This document shows positions 1 to 11,512 of a stretch of DNA of 64,000 nt, one piece after another. Location: positions 53,946,016 through 54,010,015 of the forward strand of contig CM070557.1 of NCBI GenBank assembly GCA_036346405.1, written 5' to 3'. A model generated the notes under the pieces. The model worked only from the letters and a program-made list of their open reading frames with translations, searched no databases and was not told where the DNA came from. This stretch comes from Phyllostachys edulis (Eukaryota; Streptophyta; Magnoliopsida; Poales; Poaceae). How positions within the stretch are numbered: the first letter of the stretch is position 1; each line of letters begins with the position of its first letter. Both the position numbers and the translations under genes were made by a program.

Positions 1-483
1 GCAGTAGAAGGAGACTATGCCAACAGTGTCCTCTCTCCTCCGCCGGAGGTAATGCCGGGCCACGTGATGGCCACCTTTCATCGTCTGGACATCCTCCTCC
101 TCCGCGTCTTTCGTGTGATCTCCAGCTTTCGGTGAGCTAACCTTGCCATCGAAGTGGTCCTCCAGAACGACGTTGCACGTCTCCAAGAGTATTACTGTTG
201 CTTCGAAGCCGACATCAAGGCGACGGGTGAGTGGGTCTACCAAGCCGAGACCCCTCATGCAAGGAAAGAGAGCCCTTGGACGCATTTCAACTTGGTTCTT
301 CAATCGGAGCATCTTTGGGCGACTCTCGAACGATCGCGTCAACGGCTGGACGTGTTTCTGGCTACCTGCGCTGATCCTGAACCCTCCGATGCCAACGAAG
401 TCGCCTACATAGTTTTGAAGATGGAGATAGCAGGCTACTTGGGCTGCTGGAAACTTGATCTTTTAGGATTATACTTTGTTTAA
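1..483 (+). pseudogene. CACTA-associated hypothetical ORF, fragment
   Basis: The frame ending at 483 encodes a peptide with segments VVLQNDVA, DPEPSDANEVAY and VLKMEIAGYL. The same segments, in the same order, occur in the minus-strand ORF at 21,137-21,593 (VVLQNDVA, DQEPSDADAIAY, VLKTEIAAYL), so this is a repeat-family ORF and not a unique gene. An in-frame stop lies just upstream of VVLQNDVA and the 5' part runs off the window. In both copies CACTA-type subterminal repeats lie close by, so I infer an accessory ORF of a CACTA element. I do not recognise a conserved domain and assign no function. Confidence 0.45.
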
Positions 484-702
484 TATATCTTTTGTAAGAA
501 GTGACCGGCCACGCTGTTTGGCCATATGTAAATACAAAAATGGCAAAAAAATCTAGTTTGGATTTGAAGTTATTGTTATATGTTGAACATGTTTACTGAA
601 TAACAAGTTTATCTTACTGTCTTCTATGTAAACCATCTCGGTATAACGAGACGACATTACTAACCGGTCAAAAACAAGTCATACATTCTTACTCTTGAGG
701 CT

Positions 703-960
703 AGCTGAAAAATAGAATATTTTTTAGCTATAAAAAGAACTATCACAGGCGGTTTAGAGGAACAAACCGTCTGTGATATATAATTATCACAGACGGTTTT
801 TAATAAGAATCGTCTGTGATACATAATTATCACAGACGGTGTTTAATAAGAACTGTTTGGGATGTCTCCGATTATCACAGACGGTTTGGATTTAAAACCA
901 TTTTTGATTATTTATCACAGGCGGTTCTTAACAAGAACCGTCTGTGATCCGCACCATTAA
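703..960. repeat. CACTA subterminal repeat cluster
   Basis: Several direct and inverted copies of a motif close to TATCACAGACGGTT and its complement AACCGTCTGTGATA, separated by short AT spacers. Such arrays are the transposase-binding subterminal repeats of En/Spm (CACTA) elements. The leading segment (a TATTTTTTAGCTATA core) recurs at 13,690-13,780 behind the second transposase copy. No terminal CACTA motif could be placed here. Confidence 0.7.
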
Positions 961-1246
961 ATACCCGGCCGTCAAATTTGTCTATAGTGAGATCTGTCTG
1001 TGAAGGAGGCGGCCAGCTTTGGGGCATTTGGTGAAAGAACATCATAGATTTGTAAGTGTGCTTGTAGATCTATTTATTCTGGTGATCTAAGGTAAGTATT
1101 TGCTTCACTCACACGGTTCTTCACTTGGTAGTTTGTTGAAATTTAGCTTGGTAGTTTGCTAATCTAAGGTCTATATCTAGCTTGGTAGTTTGTTGAAATT
1201 TAAGAATGGGTCTCACTGTCCTTGTCTACTTCAATATATTCTTGCT

Positions 1247-1248
<2 letters not shown>

Positions 1249-1314
<66 letters not shown>
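1249..1314. repeat. (AT)n microsatellite
   Basis: About 65 bp of uninterrupted AT dinucleotides. Confidence 0.95.
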
Positions 1315-1320
<6 letters not shown>

Positions 1321-1459
1321 GAATATTTCGTAGCTATCTACTTTAGGAGCATTAATATAATTTAACACTAATTTGTTATGTGCGTAGCGTAGATAGACTG
1401 TAGCTGGATGTATGTTGAGAACTGTGTAAGTGAAGAGTAAATTGATGACATGTTTGCTT

Positions 1460-3924
1460 TTAGAAGAGCTACCGAGCAAGATATGTTGAAGAAGGGGATA
1501 AAAATTATGTATTGTCTATGCATTGATTGCGATAATCTGAAGATGTTTACCAACTTAGCGTAGATCGAAGCGCACTTGATTCGAAGGGGTTTCAAAGAGG
1601 AGTATACGTGTTGGACCAGTCACGGCGAAGAGCATATTATACCGAAAGATAGTAACATCGTCGAGGGAGACAACGATATGTCGGATGTGGACTGTGCTTT
1701 CGATGAGGATAGGTCACACGATGACAATCTGGATTAGATGCTACGCGATGCAAAAGGGAACTATAGTGAGAAGAAATTTGATAAATTGGAGGGCTTAATG
1801 GAGGACTAGGGAAATCTTTGTTCCCAGGCTGCAGCCAGAATACACAAGGTTGTCATCCATGCTCAAACTGCTGAAATTGAAGGCAAGTAATGGTTGGTCC
1901 GACAAGAGTTTCACAGCATTGTTAGGTCTCCTAGCGGACATCCTTCCGAAGGGAAATATTTTGCCTAGAACCACCTACCAAGTCAAGAAGATTCTTTGTC
2001 TATTGGGAATAGAAGTAGAAAAAATACATGCATGTTCGAACGATTGTATCCTCTATCGTAAAGAGTATGCAGATATACATGTATGTTCGGTGTGCAAAGC
2101 ATCCTAATACAAGCATAAGAATCATGTCGATGACGTCGAGGGCATCGAGGTGATGTAAGGACCTCTTGCTAAGGTGTTGTGGTATCTACCTGTAATTCCC
2201 CGTTTGAAGCGTTTGTTTGCGAACCGAAAGGAGGCAAGACTGCTGCGTTGGCACTCGGAGGAGCGTAAGAAAGATAGAAAGCTAAGACACCTTGCTGATT
2301 CTACCCAATGGAGAAACTCCGATATGAGCTTCGAAGATTTTGGTGCGAAACCGAGGAATATAAGGTTTGGGTTGAGTATAGATGGAATGAATCCTTTTGG
2401 TAACATGAGCACCCGACATAGCACCTAGACCGTGAATCTATGTATGTACAACCGTCCTCCTTGGCTGTGTATGAAGCGGAAGTACATTTTGATGTCATTA
2501 TTTATCCAAGGGCCGAAGCAACCTGTGAACGATATTGATGTGTACCTAACACCATTGTTGGAAGATTTTGTGACACTATGGAACGAATGTGTATACGTAT
2601 GAGATGTGTACAAATGAGAGAACTTTACTTTACGCGCCATGTTGTTCTGCACTATCAATGATATTCCTGTCCTTGGTAACATGTTGGGGTTCAGTACAAA
2701 AAGAGCCAAAACCTGTCCACACGGTTTAGATGATACCGATAGTGTGTGGCTGAATAACTCACGCAAAACTGTGTACATGCGTCACTGTAGGTTCCTTCCC
2801 AAGTCTCATCCATACAGTAAGATAAAGAAACAATTCGACAGAAATAAAGAGGACGGTTTAGCTCCAAGGGCTTTTAGAGGGAAATAGGTCTATAATATGG
2901 TTAAAGATATCGATGTTGTGCTTGAAAAAGGACGTAAATTGATGACCCGTCAGAAGAATATCTAGAAGAAGCGATCATTTTTTTAGGACTTACCTTATTG
3001 GAGCACTTAGAAGTTCGCCATTGCATCGATGTCGTGCATGCGGAGAAGAATGTATGTGATAGATTGATTGGCCTCTTACTGAACATTCATGGCAAAACAA
3101 AGGATGGTGTCAACGCACGGTGTGACTTGGTTGACATAAATATAAGGACCGAGTTATCACCAGAAGAGACCGATAAAGGCCGAATGTGCCTCCCCCAGCT
3201 TGCTACACTCTGTCTAAGGCCGAGAGAAACGAACTGTGCCAGTGCTTGCATGGTAATAAAGTTTCATCTGGTTACTTCGCCAGCATGAAGAAACTTGTTT
3301 CTATAGAAGACTTGAAATTAATTGGTATGAAGTCTCATAATCATCATGTGCTGATGACACAAATGCTTCCTGTTGCAATTAGAAGTATTTTGCCGAACAA
3401 GGTATGAGTGGCTGTGTTATTTCTCTAACTCAATTGCTCAGAAGGCTATCGATCTCGATGGACTAGATGCTCTGCAGGCCGAGGTGGTGATGACTCTATG
3501 TCATCTTGAGATGTATTTTCCTCCGTCATTTTTCGATATCATGGTTCATCTCATTGTTCACCTAGTGAAAGAGATAAAGATACGTGGCCCTGTGTTCCTA
3601 CGTCATATGTACCCGTTTGAGAGGTACATGAGAATTCTCAAGTTCTATGTACGAAATCGATCTCGGCTGGAGGGCATCATCATCGAAGGTTATGCAACCG
3701 AATAGGTCATTGAGTTCTACGTCGTCGACTACACGACTCAGGTGGAACCGATAGGTGTGCCTCTATCTCTTCATAAGGGGAGGCTAGAGGGTATCAAGAT
3801 CATCGGAAGGAAAGCAATCACTCTCGATCTGGATATATACGCTCAAGCCTATTTCACGGTCTTGCAGCACATGACCAAAGTGTCCCCGTACATTGACGAG
3901 TACAAAGACATGGTACACCAATAG
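1460..3924 (+). pseudogene. CACTA (En/Spm) Tnp2-type transposase, decayed copy 1
   Basis: Successive frames match the Tnp2-family transposase. Order: a transposase-associated Cys/His region near 1,480-1,640 (CIDCDNLKMF, HLIRRGFKEEYTCW); the Tnp2 N-terminal part at 1,850-2,110; the core at 2,190-2,890 (IRFGLSIDGMNPFG, SRKTVYMRHCRFLP, DGLAPRAFRGK); and the DUF4218-like C-terminal part at 2,998-3,924 (HLEMYFPPSFFDIMVHL, MYPFERYMRILK). The family moves CACTA elements by DDE-type cut and paste. At least ten in-frame stops, mostly TAG or TAA, and several frameshifts make it non-functional. Homology to copy 2 (11,513-13,523) ends near 3,940, where a different GC-rich segment begins. Confidence 0.85.
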
Positions 3925-3941
3925 AATCCAAGCCGGCCAGA

Positions 3942-4920
3942 GGTGGTCGGATCCGAGCGAACTGGTGTGGCGGTGGAGAGAGGGATGGGACGGGTGGCGC
4001 GACGACACTCAAGGGGGGGAGATTTGGTGGTGAGGAGGAGAAGAAGAGGTCGGAGATAGGCGGCGCTCGGAGGAGCTGGTGCTTGGGGGCTGGCACCCAA
4101 GAGGAGGAGCTTCGGTTCAGTGGTAGAAGAAGAAAAAGGGGCTTGAGAGCAAGAGCTGGCTTGGGAGGAGAGGAAGAAGAAGGGTCTTGGGACGAAGAGC
4201 TGCACTCGCTCGAGCTCGGGAGGAAGAAGAAGTCAGTTCCAGGAGGAGGAAGAAGGTTAAGGGAGGAAGAAGAAGTCAGTCTGGTGCTTTGCTGTGGAGA
4301 TCCAATCCGGTGTGGAGGTTTGGGGATCTGACGTGGAGGACCTGGTGTGGATTTTTTGCGTGGCTGAGGGTGATCTGGTGTCGATCCAGATTGGTGGAAG
4401 ATCTGGTGTAACAGAGGGGATCTAGTGTGGATCCAGATCGATGGAGGATCTAGTGTGGCTAGGGAAAGGAGAGAGAGGATGGTGTGTTTGCTGAGAGTTC
4501 TAGCTGCTATGTTGCTTGGTGGTGACAGCATCGAAGGTTACGACGGAAGGCATGGAAGACAGGGGGAGAAGACTGTTCAGCTGGTGCTTTGGTGGTTTTG
4601 CTAATGGTGGAATTGGTGGTGGTCTCGAAGGTAGTGTTGGCATTGGAGTTAGTAGCGAATGTGCTCGTTAGAGTTGGTGTTGGTACTGGTAGGAGATGTG
4701 TTTGTGGTGGTAAGTGTTGGATGACGATGATGAACTCGATGATGGTGATGATGAAGCAGGAGCTGGCGGTAGTGCCAGCGGAGGCTATGTCGTGCGGTGA
4801 TGTTGGCATGAGTGTCAGAGATAGTGTTGCTGGAGAGGTCCGGAAGAGGATTGGAACTGGAGTCAGGCATAATGGTCTATGACAGGGGTAGAGGTGGTGG
4901 AGGCCGAGACTAGGGTGAAG
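3942..4920. other. Purine-rich GC segment, no credible gene
   Basis: The + strand is rich in GGAGGAG, GAAGAAG and GATCTGGTGTGG repeats. Both strands therefore carry long open frames of low complexity (Pro/Ser-rich on minus, Glu/Arg-rich on plus). None resembles a known domain. It lies directly behind the Tnp2 pseudogene and is probably internal transposon sequence. Confidence 0.5.
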
Positions 4921-4974
4921 AATCTAGACCCGCTATTATGAGTTAATGGATTATTTTGGTAATTAATAACAATC

Positions 4975-6340
4975 GTCATGTTGACTAACATTTTTCATGA
5001 GTTGGTGAAACAGGTTGAGTCCTATGATGAAGACTTTGGGTTGCATCGTGAGTTGTTTGTCATCAAGTCAAGATTCGGGATGAAGGATCTCATCGTATGT
5101 TGATGAGCATCAAGACAAGATCCTGTAGTAAAAAAATCACCATGTGTCGATGATACTCAAGACAAGATCCCGAAGTGAAGAAGATCATCATGTGTTGATG
5201 ATATTCAAGTCAAGAACATGGAGTAAAGAAAATCATCATGTGTTAATGATTATCAAGTCAAGAACCCGAACTTGGAGTGAAGATGTTCGTCATCAAGTGA
5301 TCACTCCAAGATGGATGCTCAAGGCAAAGGTGTGACTAGCACAGGCTAAGTATGTGTTCCTAGTCTTTACTGGCCTCGGTGTTTAGGGGAAGATTGGATT
5401 GCTAGTATAGGTTATTGTACTATTAAGATGAGTCTTGTCTAGTAGCTTGAGTCTCATCATATGTTGTTAGCTTAATCCCGCTTTCTCTAGCTCTTCTAGG
5501 CATGATGCTATTGTTTGCAAATGTGTTTTGCAAATAGTTGAAGCTCATGCATTAACTCTTGCTAATAGTTGAAGCTCATGCATTAACTCTTTATAGCATG
5601 AGACTATAATTTGTAAATGTGTTTTGCAAATAGTTCAAGTCCATACACCTACTCCTTGTGGCATGATACTAAAGTTTGCAAATGTGTTTTGTAAATTGTT
5701 GAAGTTCATGCATCATTCCTTGGCATGGTCTAAGATTGTTTGTTGCTCCTTTTTTGGACATAGGCCATGTGTTGGCTCTTTGGAGTTGTGCTTCTTGATT
5801 TGATCAAATATATTTGAGATCAATCAAACAGATGAGTTGTGTAGCCATCTGAATAAGCTTTCCGTAGAGTCCAATATTACTCAATTCCGCCATCGGAGTC
5901 AAAAGTTATGACCATTTTTTCGAGTATCTCCTGTGCTGAAATTCAGGTCCGGACTGACTACCCTGGACTGACCGGAAGTACGGACTGACCGTCCTTATAA
6001 GGCCGATCAGCCTTTTCTAGAGGGCATGTTTTTTTTTTGTTTTCTTCCTCCCGGAAGTCCGGACTGACCAGGAGTCTGGTCAGACCAGGCCTTGTGAGGG
6101 AGGACTGACCAAGAATTATCTGTAACGGCTAGTTTTATAGCCGTTGCACTGTAGCCTGGACTGACCGGCCCTGTGCCTGCGGACTGACCGGGTTTCCCTA
6201 ATTTTCTGCAGATTCTCCTCCAACGGCTAGTTTTTATGTGTGGGTTATAAATACCCTCCTTGGCCGGTTGGGGGGTAACTCTTGGCATCCCATTTTTATT
6301 CTCTTGAGCTAGTGTGAGCTTCTTCTCTCAATTATGCATG
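4975..6340 (+). mobile_element. LTR-like retrotransposon remnant (copia type)
   Basis: A non-coding stretch laid out like a long LTR. It has degenerate tandem copies of a CATCAAGTCAAGA-type motif at 5,040-5,300 and three near copies of an AAATGTGTTTTGCAAATAGTT-like block between 5,515 and 5,700. A cluster of GGACTGACC repeats at 5,945-6,190 is followed by a TATA box (TATAAATA, 6,246-6,253). Similar GGTCTGACCG clusters occur in the copia LTR near 49,660-49,805. I could not fix the ends or find a target duplication. Confidence 0.4.
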
Positions 6341-6370
6341 TGTTGCACCTTGTGAGCAAAGGGAGGGGTT

Positions 6371-7190
6371 CTATCGGGCCCCCGGATCTCTGAATCCAGG
6401 ACCCTCTGCGTATATCCGCACTAGTCCCTAGATCCGTAGCTAGTGTACACAGTTGCAACATTGGTGTAATCATAATCGTACAACAAACTATAGATGAAGC
6501 AGACAAATTAATATTTAATAGCAAAATGACCTTATGGTCAAGTCTTACAAAGGTTGCCATGCAGGACTAAAGATAACAGAGTAAACTTGCAGCCGAGAGT
6601 AAACAATCTTGTGGTATCTATCCGACATGACTATAGGCAATCGAGTGGAGAACGCATCCTAGTTCACATGGTCTTTAAAGTATTCCTCATCTTAGATCTC
6701 TGTATTCCTTGGTTCTTCCTCTGTGATTGTTCAACAATAGCGCAAAGCCGTGAGTACTTTAAAGTACTCAGCAAGTCATAGGGAAATATATGAAAATAAT
6801 ATTTATGAAAGGCTTGACAAGGATAACTTTATGGCTATTTTACAGAAAGCAGTATTTACAGTAAATACAGTAATTAGATTGAAAAACATAATTTAAAAGA
6901 TTAATACATAAGTAATCAATTTTCTTTAAAACAACTAGTGAATACCCTGTTCACTTTCTAACCATCAACCAACATTCAGATCACTTCCTAACCAAACCAT
7001 TCCAACATTTTTATGAATACTTCTTTCCTTGGTGTCAAGAGGATATGTCCTGATGTATAACAATATGTGTTAGATGGGACGAATGATCTTAGCTCGCAGT
7101 TATCTTGGTTAAATACTTGAATACAGTGAATGTGCTTGCTGAGAGCAAATGACTAAATGCACTATCCAGCTCTCTGTACTATTTGTCATT
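6371..7190 (-). mobile_element. LTR fragment related to the 24,027-28,278 solo LTR
   Basis: The start (GGGCCCCCGGATC, then ACTAGTCCCTAGATC and GTAGCTAGTGTACACAG) parallels the start of the element at 24,027 (GGACCCGGGAG, ACTAGTCCCATGATCAG, GTAGCTAGTTCACACAG) in the same order. The following layout is similar too. The far end is not identifiable, so this is a truncated relative. Confidence 0.45.
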
Positions 7191-7397
7191 TCTCACTGTC
7201 TTGTTCTGAACTTGTGATTTCCAAGATTGCTTCGTGATTTGTATTAACCATACCACTGAGAAATGTTGCCGAAATTTCGCCGCTCCAGCCGGTCAGAAAT
7301 GAATTTTCGAAGTTCGATTTGAAAATTTTCGACCGAAAAAACCGGTAACCACCGGCCAATTGCTAGCCTCCGAAAATTTTTCGGTAAAGTTTTCCCT

Positions 7398-8020
7398 GTC
7401 GACCGCACACCACGCGCAGGCGCGCGGAAGACGCAAGTTAGCGCGGGCTTTCATTTTCTCGGCTCAGGCGTCCGTCGCGTTCAGTATGAGTGCGACCGTA
7501 CGTTCCTGCAGTTGCAGAGGTCGATGTGTACAGCCAAGTTCACATCAAGCGGGTCCGTGTTTGGAAAATATGCTACTCCTACTAGCTAGTGCTGACTGTG
7601 AAAAAGAAAGACTAATTTAGAATTGTCAGTGCGTCGTTCTACTTTATTTTGCCGATGGCACTGCAGTTCACTGAAATTTCCCCCGCATGCACAGCCATGA
7701 ACTAAATCAAGGAGCGGATTCACATCAGGCCATACGATTTCAGCAAATCCGCGAGATTCTGCGATCAACGTCTTTCGACGTGTCCAGTGAACGAGACCGA
7801 TTTTCTTCCCTTTCCCTGCCACACCCCCACGAACCACCAGTCGAGGTACTAGTTTTGTGTCGCATCCTGATTCCTTACTTCCTGTTCCAGATAGTGATAT
7901 CCTATGGAGCTCATCCAATCACAACCGTTTATCTACGATACTTTCGCCCTGTAGATTTTGTGTGTAAAATGAAAAAAAGAAAAAAAAAAAAGGAAGCTTT
8001 GATTTGAAAAGGGGCTTAAG
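7398..8020. repeat. Segmental duplication, short copy A
   Basis: From TCGACCGCACACCACGCGC to GGGCTTAAG this matches 9,404-10,642 over most of its length (for example GAAGACGCAAG, TTTGCCGATGGCACTGCAG, ATCAACGTCTTTCGACGTG). Two blocks of the long copy are missing here: about 500 bp after CAGTATG and about 130 bp after GCATGCACA. No coding sequence is recognised. Confidence 0.85.
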
Positions 8021-8035
8021 TCAGATGGAAAGAGC

Positions 8036-9366
8036 CAGGGGCGGAGATGGCCTCGGGCCGGTTGGGCAACGGTCCAAGGCCCAGAGAAAATACTAGTGAG
8101 GAATTTTCGTAGGCATAAAAAAAATATCACTATTCAGTAGCCCAGGCTCGACTTCGGCCGGTTGGCCCGAGGCTCTCCCCAGCCGGCCCAAAGGAGCGGC
8201 CCAACCGAAAGCAGTCAGCGCCCGGCCCAGCGGTGCCCAAGTGCCAGCCTTGACTTTGCCTAGCCCGCGTCCTTGGTCTCTTCCAGCTCACTCACCAGCC
8301 GGCGATCGTGGCCCATCCCCCTACTCGCCCTCGGCCCCTTGCTTGCCGCATCCAGCCTCCGGTCCTCTCATACACGCCGCCTTCCCTTCGCCGCCTTCCG
8401 CCTTCGCCCACCATCCCACCTGCCCGCCGCTTCGCCTCGGCGCATCTCACTCTCTTTTAGCCTTGCGCCCGTGCCTCGGCGAACCCAGATCTCACTTGGC
8501 CGTGGTGTCCCCGGCCGTGGTGGCGGCTCCTTCCAGCTCGTCGTCGCTCCTCCCTGTGGCATGTTGTCAGCTTTGTCGACTTTAGCCCGGCTTTCGCGCT
8601 GGGTTCTAGTGTGCCCTGGCAACTGGCAAGGAGCCAAGGAAGGTTATTACTGATTTGGTGAGGTGAGTCACTGAGTTGAAATCTTAAATATTTGATGAAT
8701 TGATGTGTAATATGTTAGTATGTAATGTGTTATAGACTTAAGCACTTAACACTTTGGCATAAGATTTTGGCTTGTATGAGTAAATGAGTTAATTAGTCAT
8801 TAGTCAGTATGAGACTGAGTGTTAGTGTATTATGTATGTTTATTAACTTTCTATTTGAATATTTGATGTACTAGAATTAGAAATACATGATGAAGAGGAC
8901 CAATACATTGTCATCTTATTTTCCATCGCAATCCAATCAAACTCCGGAAACAATAGGAACGGGAGGTAGTAACACCTGATTTATATATTGATTTATATAT
9001 GCAATTTTATCTTTGCATTAAAAATAACGTTGCGGTCTTGTATCCCTGATTTATATATGCAATTTTATCTTTGCAGGTTCAAGTTCTTGTACTATTGTTG
9101 ATGAAGATATGGTAGAATCAAATGAACTAACTCTTTGTTAATTAAGCACAAATTATCTCGTGCTAATGGTATGTTACATCCTTTTTTTTTTTGCTACGTT
9201 TTATCTATTTTGTCGTATCGTTAAACATCGAATTCAAATTTTATTTCGATTGTGCATTTACGTTATCTTTGTTATCGCCGGTGTTGATAGTATTTGATGT
9301 TAGTTATAAACTTATAGCCCTTTAGTTTTAGGTTCGAAGCTCTGTCAAATCCTATTTCCACCGCTG
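8036..9366 (+). mobile_element. hAT-type element, internally deleted
   Basis: It begins CAGGGGCGGAGATGG, the usual start of a large grass hAT family, and ends ATTTCCACCGCTG, an imperfect complement of it. A short exon-like frame starts at ATG 8,887 (MMKRTNTLSSYFPS), followed by a possible donor (GGAG/GTAGT) and a second coding piece at about 9,077 (SSSCTIVDEDMVESNELT). This resembles the N-terminal start of TTF-zinc-finger/hAT-dimerisation transposases; the catalytic part is absent. No clean 8-bp target duplication is visible (GAAAGAGC left, TATACCGT right), so the right end is uncertain. Confidence 0.6.
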
Positions 9367-9403
9367 TATACCGTAGAAAGCTACGCGCGCAAATGGCCAC
9401 CGA

Positions 9404-10642
9404 TCGACCACACACCACGCGCGCCGGTCCATGCACGGCACAGGCACGCGGAAGACGCAAGCTAGCGCGGGCTTTCATTTTCTCGGCTCGAGCGTCCGTC
9501 GCGTTCAGTATGCATCAGTAGCCGATGCCGTGCCAGAACGAACGAAGTGGCACGCCGGACGACAGGAGCAGGGTGGCATGCGCGGGGCCAGGCAGGCATC
9601 TCATGTGCACCTGCGCGCGTGGTTCAGGAGCGCGCGCTCGATCTACATGTGTACAGTAGCGCAGACCATGCATGCTGTGCAACAACGAACCAACAGTTAA
9701 TTGCAACATCCAAGGTTCATTCGTGTTGCCTGCACGCGATGGAGTCTGAATTTTTTTAATCTATGGTGATAAATAAATAATAAAGAGTGTCAAGTATAAA
9801 TATTTTATTATTCTATATGAGCAAATTAAAAACTATATAAAAGTTTGATCAACTGGTCCCGTGTCTTCGTCCGTGGTGTTCACCTTCGTAGGTGTGCGAA
9901 TGAAATTTCCAGAGATAGTGTGAATGTATCGTGTGACACTTGCACCGAATAGGACGACCCAATTTCTTTCGATTGAGAATATGTATCACCCCGGCCCATC
10001 TATGACTATGAATGAGTGCGACCGTACGTTCCTGCAGTGGCAGAGGTCGATGTGTACACCCCAAGTTCACATCAAGCGGCTCCGTGTTTGTCCTACTAGC
10101 TAGTGCTGACTGTAAAAAAGAAAGACTACTTTAGAATTGTCAGTGCGTCGTCCTACTTTATTTTGCCGATGGCACTGCAGTTCACTGAAATTTCCCCGCA
10201 TGCACATTGACTATTGAGGCAGGACTCAGAGCTTCCTGTCGTGTTGAAAATTACTGGTAAACTGCAGCAGAGCGTTTGGGCGGGCTCCACTCATGCAATA
10301 TCGTGCGCAATGCTGTCGCGGTATTTGTTTCAAAGCCATGAACTAAATCAAGGAGCGGATTCACATCAGCCCATCCGCAAGATTCCGCGATCAACGTCTT
10401 TCGACGTGTCCAGTGACGCAAGGCTGGTGGAGTAGGGCCTCGCGTCCGCCCGCCAACCAGAGGTACTAGTTTTGTGTCGCATACTGATTCATTACTTCCA
10501 GATAGTGATATCCAGTGGAGCTCATCCAATCACAACGGTTTATCTGCGATTCAACATAGGATCAGCCTTTGCCCTGTAGATTTTGTGTGTAAAATGAAAA
10601 AGAAAAAGAAAAACGGAAGCTTTGATTTGAAAAGGGCTTAAG
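9404..10642. repeat. Segmental duplication, long copy B
   Basis: Long partner of 7,398-8,020, direct orientation. It contains two blocks absent from copy A (about 9,511-10,011 and 10,206-10,336). The simplest reading is that A lost them. Open frames are short and unlike known proteins. Confidence 0.85.
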
Positions 10643-10770
10643 GGTCTGTTTAGGACGGCTTCGGCTTCAGCTTTTCGTTAAAAAAAAAAGTCGTAAACCG
10701 TTCCAAACAGGATTGCATGAGTTTTTCCCGAAGCCAGAAGTCATCTATAACATGAGAAAACCCGAGCGCC
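10643..10770. mobile_element. MITE-like fragment
   Basis: It starts GGGTCTGTTTAGGACGGCTT, close to the termini of abundant hAT-type grass MITEs, and contains a short internal inverted echo (GGCTTCGGCTTC / GAAGCCAGAAG). A matching distal terminus was not found. It begins exactly where segment B ends. Confidence 0.35.
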
Positions 10771-10867
10771 AGTGCATCGACTTCCCATGACCCACTCCGA
10801 CATTACCCCCAAAGTTTAGGGAGTAATTACGCTTTGCCACTCAACAAAACCCCGACTCACACGAAAC

Positions 10868-11480
10868 CCTAGCTCCTCTACTTGCCACTTCTCCTCAATT
10901 CCTCGCCTCCTCACTCCCTACCTACTTTGGCTCCGCCCCTCCTCCTCCTCCATGTGCCGCCACCTTTCTCCTCCTCCTCCTCCTCTGGCCCGTCCTCCTC
11001 CTCTCTCCTCTGTGCCGCCCGCCTCCTCCTCACCCATTCCTTCCTCACCCCTGATCTGGCGCCTCCTTGCCTCTCCCTGCCAGGATCTACCTCCGTCTTC
11101 CTCCTCCTCCTCTCTCTCTCCCTGCACGTCGCCTCGGCCCAATCTGCCAGCTCTCTGTGAGCCTCTTCCTTGACCCGACGCCAATCTCCTTCCCGCCATC
11201 GCCGCCCCTCTCCACCTCCCCTGTAGCCTCCCCACCACCCCTACCCCTCTCCGGCTCCCCGTCGCACTCCCGCTCCGCTCGTGCCTCCCACCTCTCCGCG
11301 TCTCCGCCGTTGCATCCTCGCCGGCACCGTTGCCTAGAGAGACCCCCTTCCTCAAGACCTAGGTCAACCTCCCCATGGCCATGGGAGCTCTGGGGCATCC
11401 ACTCCGGCCATCTTCCCCAAAACCAGCTTCATCTTCTACAATACCATCCACTGCCTCCTTCAAGTGATCCTCTGCTAGGT
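10868..11480. other. Pyrimidine-rich segment, no credible gene
   Basis: CTCCTCCTC-type low-complexity sequence gives overlapping long open frames on both strands, with compositions expected from the repeats alone. It replaces the N-terminal half of the transposase found in copy 1 and abuts the retained half at 11,513. This suggests an internal rearrangement of a CACTA element. Confidence 0.5.
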
Positions 11481-11512
11481 TGAACCAATTCCCTCTTTCA
11501 AGTGCTCCTTCA

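Noticed and set aside
3854..4531. 225-codon minus-strand ORF, Ser/Pro-rich
   Set aside because: Composition follows from GGAGGAG/GATCTGG repeats on the other strand, and its 3' part runs through decayed transposase sequence. No domain.
10882..11483. Overlapping long ORFs on both strands
   Set aside because: CTCCTCCTC low complexity gives open frames in several phases; no codon-level or domain support.
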